A stretch of 64,000 bases of DNA from assembly GCF_000238355.1 (NCBI RefSeq), contig NZ_AHCA01000003.1:62001-126000 (forward strand), written 5' to 3'. Below the pieces are notes generated by a model, which saw only the letters and a program-made list of their open reading frames with translations, did not search any database and had not been told where the DNA came from. The position numbers and the translations under genes were made by a program. Positions 54,852-64,000 of this stretch are shown in pieces (within the stretch, counting starts at the first letter, position 1; each line of letters starts with the position of its first letter). Origin of the DNA: Pseudoalteromonas haloplanktis ATCC 14393. GTDB lineage: Bacteria > Pseudomonadota > Gammaproteobacteria > Enterobacterales > Alteromonadaceae.

Positions 54852-55622
54852 TTACTCCGCGCCAAAGATTGGTAGTTTAACAAGTTCTAATGTCGCTTGC
54901 TTACGCGCCATACGAATAACTTCTTTAACAGGTTTTAGGTATTCATCACCTAATTCTTTCCACTGCTTAGTGTTGTTATCCCATACCCATGCGTGCTTTA
55001 AGTCAAACGATTGAGCAACGTAAGTGATACGACCTAGTTGGCCGAAATCAACGTTGATGCTCTTACCATCAATCTCTAAAGTACCTTGTGATGCAGCAAC
55101 TAAAGAGCTGTATGCTGCTTCAATTGTGTATGCTTCTAATACTTGACGGAACTTCTCTGAAGTCGTTACAGAAGAAGAAACCATTGTTTCACGTAATCTT
55201 TCAACACGCGCCAAACGATTGTCACTGTTAAACGGAACGTCCGCTTTGATGAATTGCTCAAGCGTATCGATCATGCGATACATCAAAGGCACAACGTTTT
55301 GTTTTGTGTTGTCGATCGTCGCGATTTGACGGTCAAACGATTCAATTTGTGCATTTTGGTCAGCGACCAAACGTGCAACGTGATCGTTGTATACTTTCAA
55401 AAGCTCAGATTCATCAACTACGCTACGGTACTCAGCTAATAGCTCTTGAGTTTGACCATATACGTTGTCAATTTTAGTTTGAGACTTAACCGCAGCCGTT
55501 TGAATTTGTAGACCTGCTTTTTGCACGTCATTCAAAGGATCTGCAATCACATTGCTGCTTGCAAATGCAAACGCGCCAACCAACGCAGTTGCTACAAGAC
55601 TCTTTCTGATTTTAACAGACAT
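54852..55622 (-). CDS. DUF3450 protein, first gene of the TonB2-type cluster
   Basis: A 256-aa exported coiled-coil protein with signal KIRKSLVATALVGAFAFASSNVIA. It fits DUF3450: a heptad helix with QTQELLAEYRSVVDESELLKVYNDHVARLVADQNAQIESF, then FIKADVPFN and RIRRVLEAYTIE-like text (EKFRQVLEAYTIEAAYSS). It has no known activity, but its linkage to ttpC-exbB-exbD-tonB is conserved in Alteromonadales. I use the ATG at 55620-55622, after TTGGGAAC, rather than a TTG three codons upstream. The cluster promoter should lie in 55.63-55.75 kb. Confidence 0.86.
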   Translation of the reverse strand: MSVKIRKSLVATALVGAFAFASSNVIADPLNDVQKAGLQIQTAAVKSQTKIDNVYGQTQELLAEYRSVVDESELLKVYNDHVARLVADQNAQIESFDRQIATIDNTKQNVVPLMYRMIDTLEQFIKADVPFNSDNRLARVERLRETMVSSSVTTSEKFRQVLEAYTIEAAYSSLVAASQGTLEIDGKSINVDFGQLGRITYVAQSFDLKHAWVWDNNTKQWKELGDEYLKPVKEVIRMARKQATLELVKLPIFGAE

Positions 55623-56214
55623 AGTTCCCAACCAATTAAGTAATGTTACTTTTATAATTTAATTACCTCCCGAAGGAGACAACCCTGATATCTTTTAATA
55701 GATATCAACCCTCCAATAATGCTAAATGCAATGCACGCTGTCAACTTGATGTTTGGAATTAGCTGGAAATAAATTAATTCAATCACTGCAAACTAAAACA
55801 CGAAAAACAAAGGATTAACATTATTGTAACAGCAGTAATTTCCCATATAGTGTAAAAGCCGCTAACTAAGGAGTGTTTTATCTACTTTAGTTAATTGCAA
55901 AACATTAATGTAACATTCTGTCTGTAATTTTTAGGCGCTAAAAAAAGTTAATAATATTTTTAAATAAGCGTAATCATTCAGTAAAAAAGCCTTTTTATGC
56001 AGAAGTTCATTCACACCTGTGTTTAAAAAAACTTCAAATCAGAACATCAACTAAAAAAGTGTACTGACATTTTTACATCCAAATCTGCGTGTATGCTTTT
56101 TTATGCTGATAATAATCGTAACGGGTGATATTTCTATGCTGCCACGATTTAGTTTTATGTAAAAAACCTCTCAATGAATAACCTTAACTATCCCCAATAA
56201 GCAAACAGGGTTAA
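55623..56214. other. Non-coding AT-rich region upstream of the TonB2-type cluster
   Basis: About 590 bases with no credible gene on either strand. It includes a small GATATC...GATATC palindrome near 55690-55707 and presumably the cluster promoter. A Fur-box-like stretch (TGATAATAATCGT near 56105) is too weak to call. Confidence 0.4.
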
Positions 56215-56421
56215 TACCAATCGACTTAAATATTTAACCATTCTAGCGGGCTAAATAAAGCGCTAACTGCGTTATAAATTTTTCATGTACGACTGCATGG
56301 ATGCAGGAGGTAGAGCAATGCAGGAGCAATTGCCGAGAACAACTACATGTCAAAATTTATGCCTTGTTATCACGCCATTTATCTGTCGCTATAAATGGTC
56401 AGTAACTTAACACGATTGGTA
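56215..56421. repeat. MITE-like palindromic repeat, copy C (207 bp, longest)
   Basis: Same ends as copies A and B. Relative to copy A in reverse orientation it is nearly identical but carries 47 extra bases (about 56289-56335) inserted exactly in the tip of the central hairpin, between TCATGTA and GAACAACTACATG. Copy A therefore looks like a derivative of this form, or this form like a copy with a loop insertion. Confidence 0.75.
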
Positions 56422-56780
56422 TAACTCGTTTATGAGGATGAACTTTTCCCACCTGATACATTTTCTGACTATATAAATACAAAAGGTCCATAACAACCAG
56501 ATTGCTGCTTGCTTCATACTCAATACAGTGCTTAATTACGGGGATTTAAATGAAATAGCGGTTACGTAGAATAAGTATTTTAATGTAGAAGAAAGCAAAG
56601 GTAATAAGTAATAGTAGTCAGGGAGTTTTACGAGTAAAAGATTTTTATCTAACGAGATACAGAGCAATTTTGCATTGGTATCTATAAAAGTGAAGAGAGG
56701 AAATAGTATTAATAAAGGGGGAATTATGGTGAAACAGAGTCCTGTTTCACCAAGTTGAACCTAGGTTCACATAATTGAAA
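56422..56780. other. Non-coding region downstream of the cold-shock gene
   Basis: About 360 bases. Near the cold-shock gene is a perfect eight-pair hairpin, GTGAAACA/TGTTTCAC at 56730-56751, a candidate transcript end for that gene, although no T-run follows on the minus strand. I see no small gene with a ribosome site here. Confidence 0.4.
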
Positions 56781-56990
56781 TTATGCTACTTCTACATTCT
56801 CAGCTTCAGGGCCTTTTTGACCTTGCTTGATGCCGAAAGACACTTGTTGGCCTTCGCTTAGAGTGCGAAAACCTGAGCCTGTAATAGCGCTGAAATGTAC
56901 GAATACGTCAGGACCATTTTCTTGTTCAATAAAACCAAAGCCTTTAGCTTCGTTGAAGAACTTAACTTTACCAGTAACCGTGTTTGACAT
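56781..56990 (-). CDS. CspA-family cold-shock protein
   Basis: A 69-aa single-stranded nucleic-acid-binding OB-fold protein. RNP1 is KGFGFIE and RNP2 is VFVHFSAI; the start [15 protein letters not shown] and end [10 protein letters not shown] are typical. It has an AGGAAA ribosome site. About 310 bases to pyrC provide room for a long 5' leader, as is common for cold-shock mRNAs, but no cold box was confirmed. It may serve as RNA chaperone at low temperature or constitutively. Confidence 0.95.
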   Translation of the reverse strand: MSNTVTGKVKFFNEAKGFGFIEQENGPDVFVHFSAITGSGFRTLSEGQQVSFGIKQGQKGPEAENVEVA

Positions 56991-57302
56991 ACCAAATTTT
57001 CCTGTAAGTCAATAATTAAAATTCAGCCAGATTGGCTATATCCTCCCTGAGTGAGTGCCCAATAAATAGCTGGGATAAAGTACAGGAAGAAGTAATAACC
57101 ATTAACCGGAAACCTTACACGCCGCACATAAACCAAAAATTCAATACGCAAATACTCAAAGCAAGTTAAGGTTAACACAATATAATTGTTTTAGCTCTAT
57201 TAATTAAAAAATATTTTAATTGCCCTATTTCTATAGATAAAACAGGACTAAACGATTAATTATAAGGCTAAAATACCTGATACCGTGTTAATGATAAGCG
57301 GC

Positions 57303-58355
57303 TTATTTTACTTGCCAATCAATTACTGACTCAGCTTTAATTGGAACAACATGATCATTACCCAGCGGGTAGCTTGCAGGTACAGTCCATGGTTGCTTAA
57401 CTAAAGTTACAGTATCTGTGTTTCTCGCAATACCATAAAAATCAGGACCAAAGTGACTTGCAAACCCTTCAAGTTTATCTAGCGCTCCTGCATCTTCAAA
57501 TGCTTCAGCGTATAACTCAAGGGCAGCATGTGCCGTGTATGCACCTGCACAACCGCACGCAGCTTCTTTTTTATCTTTATAGTGTGGCGCCGAATCCGTG
57601 CCCAAGAAAAACTTGGCACTGCCACTGGTGGCCGCTTCTATTAGCGCTTGTTGATGCGTATTACGCTTTAAAATTGGTAAGCAATAATAATGTGGGCGAA
57701 TGCCTCCCGCTAACATATGGTTACGGTTATACAGTAAATGGTGGGCTGTGATAGTTGCGGCCACATTAGCGGGTGCATTATTTACAAAATCAACGGCATC
57801 TTTAGTGGTGATATGCTCAAGTACAATCTTTAAGCTAGGGAAGTCTTTTACTACATCAACCAAGATCGTTTCTAAAAATACTTTTTCGCGGTCAAATATA
57901 TCAATCGACGAATCGGTCACTTCCCCATGGATCAACAGTAACATCCCAACTTCTTGCATAGCGTTTAGTACTGGGTAAATATTCTTCATTGAAGTAACCC
58001 CAGAATCTGAGTTAGTTGTCGCACCTGCAGGGTAAACCTTTGCGGCAACAATTTTTCCGGTAGCATGCGCTTTTTTGATCTCTTCAGGAGAAGTATTGTC
58101 GGTTAAATAAAGTACCATCAAAGGCTCAAAATTACCTTGTGGTCCAGCTGCCATGATGCGTTCACGGTACGCAAGAGCCGTATCCGTACAGACTGCCGGA
58201 GGCACTAAATTAGGCATTATAATTGCTCGTCCCATGTAGCGACTAATATCACGTACTGTGTCTTTTAACTGATCACCATCACGTAAATGTACGTGCCAAT
58301 CATCCGGACGAGTTAGGGTTAATGTAGCTGTATTTTGAATTTCTTGATTTGACAT
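57303..58355 (-). CDS. pyrC: Dihydroorotase
   Basis: PyrC cyclises carbamoyl-aspartate to dihydroorotate in pyrimidine synthesis. The 350-aa protein is the short, E. coli-like class. The metal motif is DWHVHLRDG (His21 and His23), the carbamylated Lys is Lys106 in [16 protein letters not shown], and LLIHGEV, LEHITT and FLGTDSAPH supply the remaining ligands. Monocistronic; no PyrC-type translational hairpin at the start was evident. Confidence 0.96.
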   Translation of the reverse strand: MSNQEIQNTATLTLTRPDDWHVHLRDGDQLKDTVRDISRYMGRAIIMPNLVPPAVCTDTALAYRERIMAAGPQGNFEPLMVLYLTDNTSPEEIKKAHATGKIVAAKVYPAGATTNSDSGVTSMKNIYPVLNAMQEVGMLLLIHGEVTDSSIDIFDREKVFLETILVDVVKDFPSLKIVLEHITTKDAVDFVNNAPANVAATITAHHLLYNRNHMLAGGIRPHYYCLPILKRNTHQQALIEAATSGSAKFFLGTDSAPHYKDKKEAACGCAGAYTAHAALELYAEAFEDAGALDKLEGFASHFGPDFYGIARNTDTVTLVKQPWTVPASYPLGNDHVVPIKAESVIDWQVK

Positions 58356-58560
58356 TACTTTGTTCCACGGCTGAATTTAGTCGATCATAGGCATATGCCC
58401 TAGCCGAGTAAAGATTTTATTCTGGTTTTTAATGATGCTCATTAACTATACATCACTCCATCAATAACTTGGCCTGCGCTTGTGTTTACAGCTAAGCACC
58501 TAAAATTTTTAATTTTTCTTTGTTTGTAAGTTAACAATCCGTTAATGTGGGACTATATTG

Positions 58561-60963
58561 ATGACAAGTAAACGGTATATTCACGCGTGCCACATGCAAA
58601 GTAAAATAGACTTATCTTCAGCGCTTGAGGTTAAAACAGAGCAACTGAGTATTATTAATCAGTTTTCATCAAGCTTACTGCAACTAGATAAACTCGATGA
58701 ACTGTTCGACTATGTCACTACAGAAGTCGTCAAACGTTTAGGCTTTGTCGATTGCGTTATTTATCTCGCCGATAAAAGTGGTACCGCCTTGCATGAAGTC
58801 GCATCTATGGGTGTATCACACGCTAACAGTGACTACACTATTGAACAAAAGACCATTGCTTTTAATCAAGGCATCACAGGTCATGTGGCTTCAACAGGTC
58901 GCGCTGTTATCATTGGTGATGTCAGTACCGACAGCCGATATATTGCAGACATGCGCCCTGCTATGTCTGAGCTGTGTGTTCCTTTGGTATATAAACAACA
59001 GGTTTTAGGGGTTATTGACTGCGAACATCCTGCGCGTAACTACTTTACCGACGCCCACCTAGAAATTTTAACTACCGTAGCGCATTTGCTCAGCGCAAAA
59101 ATAAATCAGGTCAACACTGTAGAAAATTTACAGCAAACAGTTAGCCAACTAAATAGCGCGCAAAAGCTCGAAGGCACATTACTACAAATCGCTAATTTAA
59201 CCTACCAAGCCAATGATTTAGATGCTTTTTTAGCATCCTTGCACACTATTATGACCAACTTACTGCGCGCCGATAACTTTTTGGTAGGCTTATATAATAA
59301 AAATCTCGATATCCTGGATATTGTTTACATTGTAGAAGAAGGTGTGCGCTCAAATGCCCATAAAAAGATTTCTAAAGAACAGCTAAAACATACAGCATCC
59401 TACTACCTATTAAACTCCGAACAATCACTACTATTGAATAAACAAGAATATCAGCAATATATCGCAGCTGGTCATTTTAAAATGGTCGGCAGACAATCCG
59501 AGTCTTGGCTTGGTGTGCCCTTTAAGGTAAGTGATTATATGAGTGGTGTTATTGTGGTCCAAAGTTATGATAAAACCCACCACTATAATGAGCATGACCG
59601 AGCTTTACTCACTTATGTAAGTCGTCAGATCAGTATGGCTATTGATCGACAATTGTCTCGCCAGGCACTTGAGCACCGTGCTTTACATGACGAGTTAACG
59701 GGTCTTGCAAACCGTTCTTTACTTATTGACCGTATTAAACATGGGATCTTACGACTTACCCGCACACCTAAAGGGACCTATCATGCTCTGTTGTATTTAG
59801 ATTTTGACAGATTTAAAAGCATCAATGACTCGTTAGGTCATGAAGTGGGGGATCATTTTTTGATTGCTATTTGTAAATCAATTCAAGGGACTATTCGTAA
59901 TACCGACACATTTGCGCGGCTCGGCGGTGATGAATTTGCCATTTTTATGGAAAACATCACTCATAAAAACCAAGTGAATGATGCCCTAAAGCGGATCAAA
60001 AAAGCACTGGCTGCCCCACTTAATATTGATGGTCACTTATTGCAAGCCTCTACCAGCATTGGCGTTGCATTTTGCGAAAGCGAAAACGATAAAGCCTACC
60101 AACTACTTCAGCACGCCGATGCCGCAATGTACGAAGCTAAATCAACAGGTCGTGGACAGGTAAAGTTTTTTAATAATACCATGCGTAAAAAGCTAAAAAG
60201 CCATGCAGACATAGAAAATGACTTGCAGCATGGTATTGAGCACAATGAATTTGAACTTTATTTTCAACCTATTTTTAGCATTCAACACTGTAAAGTGATA
60301 GGTTTTGAAGCTTTAGTACGTTGGCATCACCCAAGTAAAGGCTTTGTAGCCCCCAATGATTTTATTCCCATAGCTGAAAGTACTGGGCAAATCATAAATC
60401 TAGACCTTCATTTACTAGAGCTGGCAGCAAAGCAAATTGCAGCTTGGCAACAACAAGGTAAACGGTTTTTGCGGATCACGGTAAATGTCTCATCCAGGCA
60501 CTTTGCAAGCGTTGACTTTATCTCGCAGATCCACGCTATTTATAATAAATACGCACTCGAGTTAGGATCTTTATGCTTGGAGATCACAGAGTCAGGGTTA
60601 ATTGAAAATTTAGAGTTAGCTACCAAGATAATTGAAGGTTTAGCACCATTAAAAGTGAAATTATGCTTAGATGATTTTGGCACTGGCTATTCGTCACTCG
60701 GGTATTTGCACCAACTCCCCATTCATGTATTAAAAATCGATAAAAGTTTTATCGATCACCTAACCGATACAGCCACCCCACTCGTTGACGCTATTTTATC
60801 ACTTGCAGCGTCACTAAAATTAGATGTTGTTGCCGAGGGAATTGAAACCCAAGAGCAGCTAAGCATCTTACAAAAAACTCAGTGTGATTTTGGTCAAGGT
60901 TTCTTAAAGGCCAAACCAATGCCCGCAGCACAAGCAATCTTACTAATTGATAAGCCACTGTAA
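58561..60963 (+). CDS. GAF-GAF-GGDEF-EAL cyclic-di-GMP protein
   Basis: An 800-aa soluble signalling protein. Two GAF-like domains (about 25-175, containing GITGHVASTGRAVIIGDVSTD, and about 195-355) are followed by a GGDEF domain and an EAL domain. The active-site GGDEF is at 455-459 and an intact inhibitory RxxD (RNTD) at 446-449. EALVRW is at 583-588, and DDFGTGYSSLGYLHQLP and AEGIE follow. Both synthase and phosphodiesterase sites thus look functional, so net direction is unknown. The ATG at 58561 follows a TTG. No transmembrane segment; the GAF domains probably sense a cytosolic ligand. Confidence 0.93.
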   Translation: MTSKRYIHACHMQSKIDLSSALEVKTEQLSIINQFSSSLLQLDKLDELFDYVTTEVVKRLGFVDCVIYLADKSGTALHEVASMGVSHANSDYTIEQKTIAFNQGITGHVASTGRAVIIGDVSTDSRYIADMRPAMSELCVPLVYKQQVLGVIDCEHPARNYFTDAHLEILTTVAHLLSAKINQVNTVENLQQTVSQLNSAQKLEGTLLQIANLTYQANDLDAFLASLHTIMTNLLRADNFLVGLYNKNLDILDIVYIVEEGVRSNAHKKISKEQLKHTASYYLLNSEQSLLLNKQEYQQYIAAGHFKMVGRQSESWLGVPFKVSDYMSGVIVVQSYDKTHHYNEHDRALLTYVSRQISMAIDRQLSRQALEHRALHDELTGLANRSLLIDRIKHGILRLTRTPKGTYHALLYLDFDRFKSINDSLGHEVGDHFLIAICKSIQGTIRNTDTFARLGGDEFAIFMENITHKNQVNDALKRIKKALAAPLNIDGHLLQASTSIGVAFCESENDKAYQLLQHADAAMYEAKSTGRGQVKFFNNTMRKKLKSHADIENDLQHGIEHNEFELYFQPIFSIQHCKVIGFEALVRWHHPSKGFVAPNDFIPIAESTGQIINLDLHLLELAAKQIAAWQQQGKRFLRITVNVSSRHFASVDFISQIHAIYNKYALELGSLCLEITESGLIENLELATKIIEGLAPLKVKLCLDDFGTGYSSLGYLHQLPIHVLKIDKSFIDHLTDTATPLVDAILSLAASLKLDVVAEGIETQEQLSILQKTQCDFGQGFLKAKPMPAAQAILLIDKPL

Positions 60964-60972
60964 CGTTTGCAT

Positions 60973-60999
60973 AAAAAAGCCCTGCATTGCAGGGCTTTC
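60973..60999. terminator. Bidirectional terminator between the GGDEF-EAL gene and the YjiH gene
   Basis: AGCCCTGC pairs with GCAGGGCT around a three-base loop, with an A-run before and a short T-run after. Confidence 0.82.
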
Positions 61000-61013
61000 T
61001 CAGTAATATTACT

Positions 61014-62441
61014 TTACCCGACTAACCAATGCGCCATAAGTGCAATCACAGGAAGGGTGATCAAAGTTCTAAGAATGAATATTATAAACAACTCAAAAAT
61101 ATTCACCGGAATTTTACTTCCCAATAAGAGCGCACCAACTTCAGACATATAAATCAATTGGGTAACACTCATTGCAGCAATGATAAACCGAGTAACATCA
61201 CTTTCAATGGTGCCTGCTGCTAAAATTGATGGAATAAACATATCGGCAAAACCTACCATAATAGTTTGCGCAGCGGCTTCAGCTTCAGGGATCTGTAATA
61301 ACTCTAAAAATGGAATGAAAGGTTTACCTAGGTAAGCAAAAATTGGCGTATATTCAGCAATAACTAACGCAAACGTGCCCACCGCCATTACGATTGGTAA
61401 CACCGCAAAAATCATGTCTAATGCGTTGTGAATACCTTCTTTCAATGTACCGGTAAAACCTGGTGAATGCTTTGCTTTATTAAGCGCGACATGTAAAGCA
61501 TGGGTAAGAATATTTTTGTCATGAGGCACGCGCTCTTTATGCGGATCTGGCTGGCTGCCATCAATAAACACATCTTTTTTAAAGCTCAACGGCGGAATGC
61601 GCGGCACAATCAATGCAGCAGCAACGCCAGCCAAACACACAGTTAAATAAAACGGTGCAAATAGCTTCTCAAGCCCTACTTGCCCTAACACCACTAAACA
61701 GAAGGTAATCGAAACAGCAGAAAAAGTAGTTCCAATGATAGCCGCTTCACGCTGGGTGTAATGCTTTTCTTCATATTGGCGGGCAGTCATTAAAATACCC
61801 ACACTGCCATCCCCCAACCATGATGTTGCGCAATCAACCGCACTTCGCCCAGGTACACCAAATAGTGGCCGCATTACTTTAGTCAACAATGTTCCCACTA
61901 ATTCAAGTAAACCAAAATTCAGCAGTAAAGGCAGTAACAGACCCGCTAAAATAAACACTGAAAATAACACTGGCAGTAAATCTTTTAATACTAAGCCACC
62001 GGTACTTTCTGAAGTAATACCGGTAAAAATAGGCTGTAGCGGCGCAGGGAGTGCCGAGGTTATATCCGGGTTATTAAAACTTAAAACGGTCAGAATAATA
62101 AACGCCATACCAAATAGACGGATCACTAACCATAACCAGTGCACATCAAAAAGGTGTTTTAAAAGTGAGGATTTCATTAATGCCGCTGGTTTAAATAGTT
62201 TCATCACTAATGATAAACCCCCCGTGATACAAATAATCACAGTGAGTAATAAATCAATATAAGATGCAACAGCCGCCTTTACAGCTTTAGCCAGAACGGC
62301 AATGGGAATAGTCATCGCTCCATCCATTGGCACTGGAGTCATGAACAAGAATACACCGATCAGTGACGGAATGATAAAAGTTAACCATACCTTTAAGTCA
62401 AACTGCTCGGTAGAAGGAGTTAGATTAGACATTGTTTTCAA
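61014..62441 (-). CDS. YjiH family membrane protein (nucleoside-recognition domain)
   Basis: A 475-aa inner-membrane protein with about ten transmembrane helices. The nucleoside-recognition (Gate) motifs are present: SWLGDGSVGILMTARQYEEKHYTQREAAIIGTTFSAVSITFCLVVLGQVGL and, near the C-terminus, IMVGFADMFIPSILAAGTIESDVTRFIIAAMSVTQLIYMSEVGALLLGSKIPV. YjiH members are thought to be transporters; the substrate is unknown. Single-gene unit between terminators. Confidence 0.87.
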   Translation of the reverse strand: MKTMSNLTPSTEQFDLKVWLTFIIPSLIGVFLFMTPVPMDGAMTIPIAVLAKAVKAAVASYIDLLLTVIICITGGLSLVMKLFKPAALMKSSLLKHLFDVHWLWLVIRLFGMAFIILTVLSFNNPDITSALPAPLQPIFTGITSESTGGLVLKDLLPVLFSVFILAGLLLPLLLNFGLLELVGTLLTKVMRPLFGVPGRSAVDCATSWLGDGSVGILMTARQYEEKHYTQREAAIIGTTFSAVSITFCLVVLGQVGLEKLFAPFYLTVCLAGVAAALIVPRIPPLSFKKDVFIDGSQPDPHKERVPHDKNILTHALHVALNKAKHSPGFTGTLKEGIHNALDMIFAVLPIVMAVGTFALVIAEYTPIFAYLGKPFIPFLELLQIPEAEAAAQTIMVGFADMFIPSILAAGTIESDVTRFIIAAMSVTQLIYMSEVGALLLGSKIPVNIFELFIIFILRTLITLPVIALMAHWLVG

Positions 62442-62451
62442 CCTGTAGAAA

Positions 62452-62481
62452 CCACAAAAAGAGCAAAAGCTCTTTTTGTGG
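62452..62481 (-). terminator. Terminator after bamC
   Basis: A perfect 13-base inverted repeat (CCACAAAAAGAGC with its complement) around AAAA. Its T-rich arm ends the minus-strand bamC transcript just before the YjiH gene start. Confidence 0.75.
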
Positions 62482-62498
62482 TTTAATTTTATTTATTA

Positions 62499-63560
62499 TT
62501 AAATTTTAATACCGCGTTGACGCAAAGCATTTTCTAATGCTTGTTGTAAATCATTCATCGTACCCGGCTCTAAGGTTGTTCCTTCATCATCCATCCACGT
62601 CAAGCTCGTCCCACCATCTTTGGTACGGCTCACCAAGATTTGATATTGGCCTTCTTCAATCGGTAGTTCTGCAAGTTCTTCGCCCCAAATTGAATCCCAT
62701 ACACTTGATTCTGGTTTGTTGTAATCAGCAGTGATCAAACCACGTTCTTGATCTATTTCAACGATTGTAAAAGATAGTCGCTCTAAAAATCCTGAGAAAC
62801 GATCAAAAACAGCAAAGTAGTCTTGCTCAGTCACTAATGCCGCATTACCTTTATTGTCAAAGCCCATTTCTAGTGAAATGATGCCTTGTTGCTTACGCAT
62901 TTCAACTTCAAGTTGACGATATCTATAATCGAATTCAGCCACAACTTGGTTTAGTGCACGCACTTCTAATTGCTGCTGTAAAATAGGCGTTAATGGCACA
63001 TCTTTACTGTCATATTCAGCTAATTTAGCACTCAATGCGGCAGTACGTTGGTGCGACTTTTCCTCAATACTGAAGATAAAACGCTGCTGAGAAACTTCTG
63101 TTTCACTATCCCATAGCCAACCTTCTTCTGGCTGAATTATTGCGTACCAATCTGTTTCTATTGAGCCTAGTAATTTATCTTCTTTTATTGCTTTAGTTTG
63201 ATGTTCTGTTAATACCGCCTGAACTGAATCCCAAATAAATTCATCTAAATCAGCAATACCATCATTTTTATCAAAATAAACACGTGCTTGTTTATCTCCT
63301 TCTTCAACCCAACTGCCTTTTGCAACAGTTAATACTTGCGCTGGAGGGCGATAGTTTGTTGAATCAGGATTATTATCATATTCTGCCACTTCCATTTTAT
63401 AAATGGGATCTTGAGCTGGCTGCGCCAATTGTCCTGGCACTTTTACCGGCTCACCGGCACGGTAATTACGCTTATGATGTGCTTCGTCAGTGAACACACC
63501 ACATCCTGACAAGCTAACCAATACGCTTACAGCAAGCGCTTTTGGGATCCAATACTGCAC
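62499..63560 (-). CDS. bamC: Outer-membrane assembly lipoprotein BamC
   Basis: BamC is a lipoprotein of the BAM complex that folds outer-membrane barrels. The 353-aa product starts at a GTG (63558-63560), eight bases after AGGAG. The lipoprotein signal ends LSGC (Cys20). The unstructured BamD-binding segment (KRNYRAGEPVKVPGQLAQP...YDNNPDSTNYRPPAQVLTV) is followed by two helix-grip domains, ending MNDLQQALENALRQRGIKI. In E. coli bamC follows dapA; here it faces gcvR directly, without dapA. Confidence 0.93.
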   Translation of the reverse strand: MQYWIPKALAVSVLVSLSGCGVFTDEAHHKRNYRAGEPVKVPGQLAQPAQDPIYKMEVAEYDNNPDSTNYRPPAQVLTVAKGSWVEEGDKQARVYFDKNDGIADLDEFIWDSVQAVLTEHQTKAIKEDKLLGSIETDWYAIIQPEEGWLWDSETEVSQQRFIFSIEEKSHQRTAALSAKLAEYDSKDVPLTPILQQQLEVRALNQVVAEFDYRYRQLEVEMRKQQGIISLEMGFDNKGNAALVTEQDYFAVFDRFSGFLERLSFTIVEIDQERGLITADYNKPESSVWDSIWGEELAELPIEEGQYQILVSRTKDGGTSLTWMDDEGTTLEPGTMNDLQQALENALRQRGIKI

Positions 63561-63911
63561 AGATAATTCTCCTTAGCATACCCTTAATTGTTTTAACAAA
63601 TATATGAGTGGGTTATGCCGATTTGGTTCAGTGTAAAGTCAATATTAACTTTACGTATCTTGTTTTATGCAAAACCCGTTACTTTGGGATCCGGCTAAAT
63701 AGCTATGTTAGCCAGCCAATATGCAAAATTTTAACTATGGTACTTTCCCATGCCGTTAAAAACAAGAAACACCGTGCTTTAATGACAGCTTAATTAACTC
63801 ACTCTGTAGTTTAGTGGTTGTTTTGTGTTAAACTTCGCCGCCGTGTGGTAGTAATTGCCGGCTTAGTTCACTCTGACTGTTATTAAAAATATAACCTAGG
63901 TACTTGAATTC
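63561..63911. other. Divergent intergenic region bamC-gcvR
   Basis: About 350 bases without a credible gene. Both promoters should lie here. In E. coli dapA sits in this gap; no dapA remnant (such as a KDPG-aldolase-like frame) is visible. Confidence 0.5.
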
Positions 63912-64000
63912 ATGACTACTTTTTCAAATCATCAGATCGTTTTAACTGCCATTGGTGATGATCGCCCCGGCATTGTCAGTGAATTAACCCAATTAGTCAG
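63912..64000 (+). CDS. gcvR: GcvR-type glycine cleavage repressor, 3' end cut by window edge
   Basis: The first 29 codons (MTTFSNHQIVLTAIGDDRPG, then IVSELTQLV) match the start of the N-terminal ACT domain of GcvR, which in E. coli works with GcvA to repress the glycine cleavage operon. The ACT glycine-binding loop DDRPGI is visible. The rest lies outside the window. The position, divergent from bamC, fits the E. coli gcvR-dapA-bamC region with dapA missing. Confidence 0.8.
   Translation, partial: MTTFSNHQIVLTAIGDDRPGIVSELTQLV

Noticed and set aside
56100..56125. Possible Fur box upstream of the TonB2-type cluster.
   Set aside because: Only a partial match to the 19-bp consensus and about 480 bases from the first gene.

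Overview
The window looks like chromosome from a marine gammaproteobacterium of the Alteromonadales, most likely Pseudoalteromonas or a close relative. Pointers are the AT-rich DNA with Pseudoalteromonas-like protein sequences, the long-form GAPDH, the DUF3450/TtpC/ExbB/ExbD/TonB/TPR energy-transduction cluster, a very large TonB-dependent receptor, and gene orders shared with Vibrio, Shewanella and E. coli. This is inference from protein families and synteny; no database was searched. Almost all of the window is ordinary core genome, densely coded, with many rho-independent terminators. I saw no tRNA, rRNA, prophage, insertion-sequence transposase or CRISPR.

Layout. 1-5.5 kb: the end of gloB, then mltD, the block yqcA-truC-yqcC (minus strand), and a DUF3549-DUF3301 pair. 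5.5-6.3 kb has no protein gene. It holds a MITE-like repeat and, on the minus strand, a CsrB-family regulatory RNA with about 22 GGA motifs, a terminator and an upstream GacA/UvrY box. 6.3-10 kb: a GNAT enzyme, small DUF genes, syd and queF. The order yqcA-truC-yqcC-csrB-syd-queF is the same as in E. coli. 10-20 kb: ppiA, a periplasmic binding protein, tamB-tamA, rraB, radD and an H-NS family gene. 20-30.6 kb: a secreted protein of unknown function, a DUF1439 lipoprotein, a DUF349 coiled-coil protein, yeaC, a zinc-ribbon membrane protein, an alanine/glycine symporter, an M14 carboxypeptidase, GAPDH and a DUF2989 lipoprotein. 30.6-36.3 kb: pheS-pheT-ihfA and the DUF2066-hda pair. 36.4-40.5 kb: a large TonB-dependent receptor and a LysE-family exporter. 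40.5-45.4 kb: apt-dnaX-ybaB...recR, where recR is separated from ybaB by remnants of a TonB-dependent receptor. dnaX carries a convincing programmed -1 frameshift site.

45.5-47.9 kb is the most interesting accessory locus. It is an HvfABC-type RiPP operon: a secreted precursor with ten EGKCG motifs in 60-bp tandem repeats, an MNIO (DUF692) enzyme and its DUF2063 partner. It probably makes a copper-binding modified peptide. A 40-residue membrane protein lies just downstream. A perfect 24-bp inverted repeat stands upstream, and a terminator-like hairpin separates precursor from enzymes.

48.1-64 kb: dusC, a DksA/TraR-type zinc-finger protein, a lipoprotein, the six-gene TonB2-type cluster, a 1.1-kb non-coding stretch with the longest copy of the MITE-like repeat, a cold-shock protein, pyrC, a GAF-GAF-GGDEF-EAL protein, a YjiH-family membrane protein, bamC, and the start of gcvR at the right edge. 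dapA, which sits between gcvR and bamC in E. coli, is absent here.
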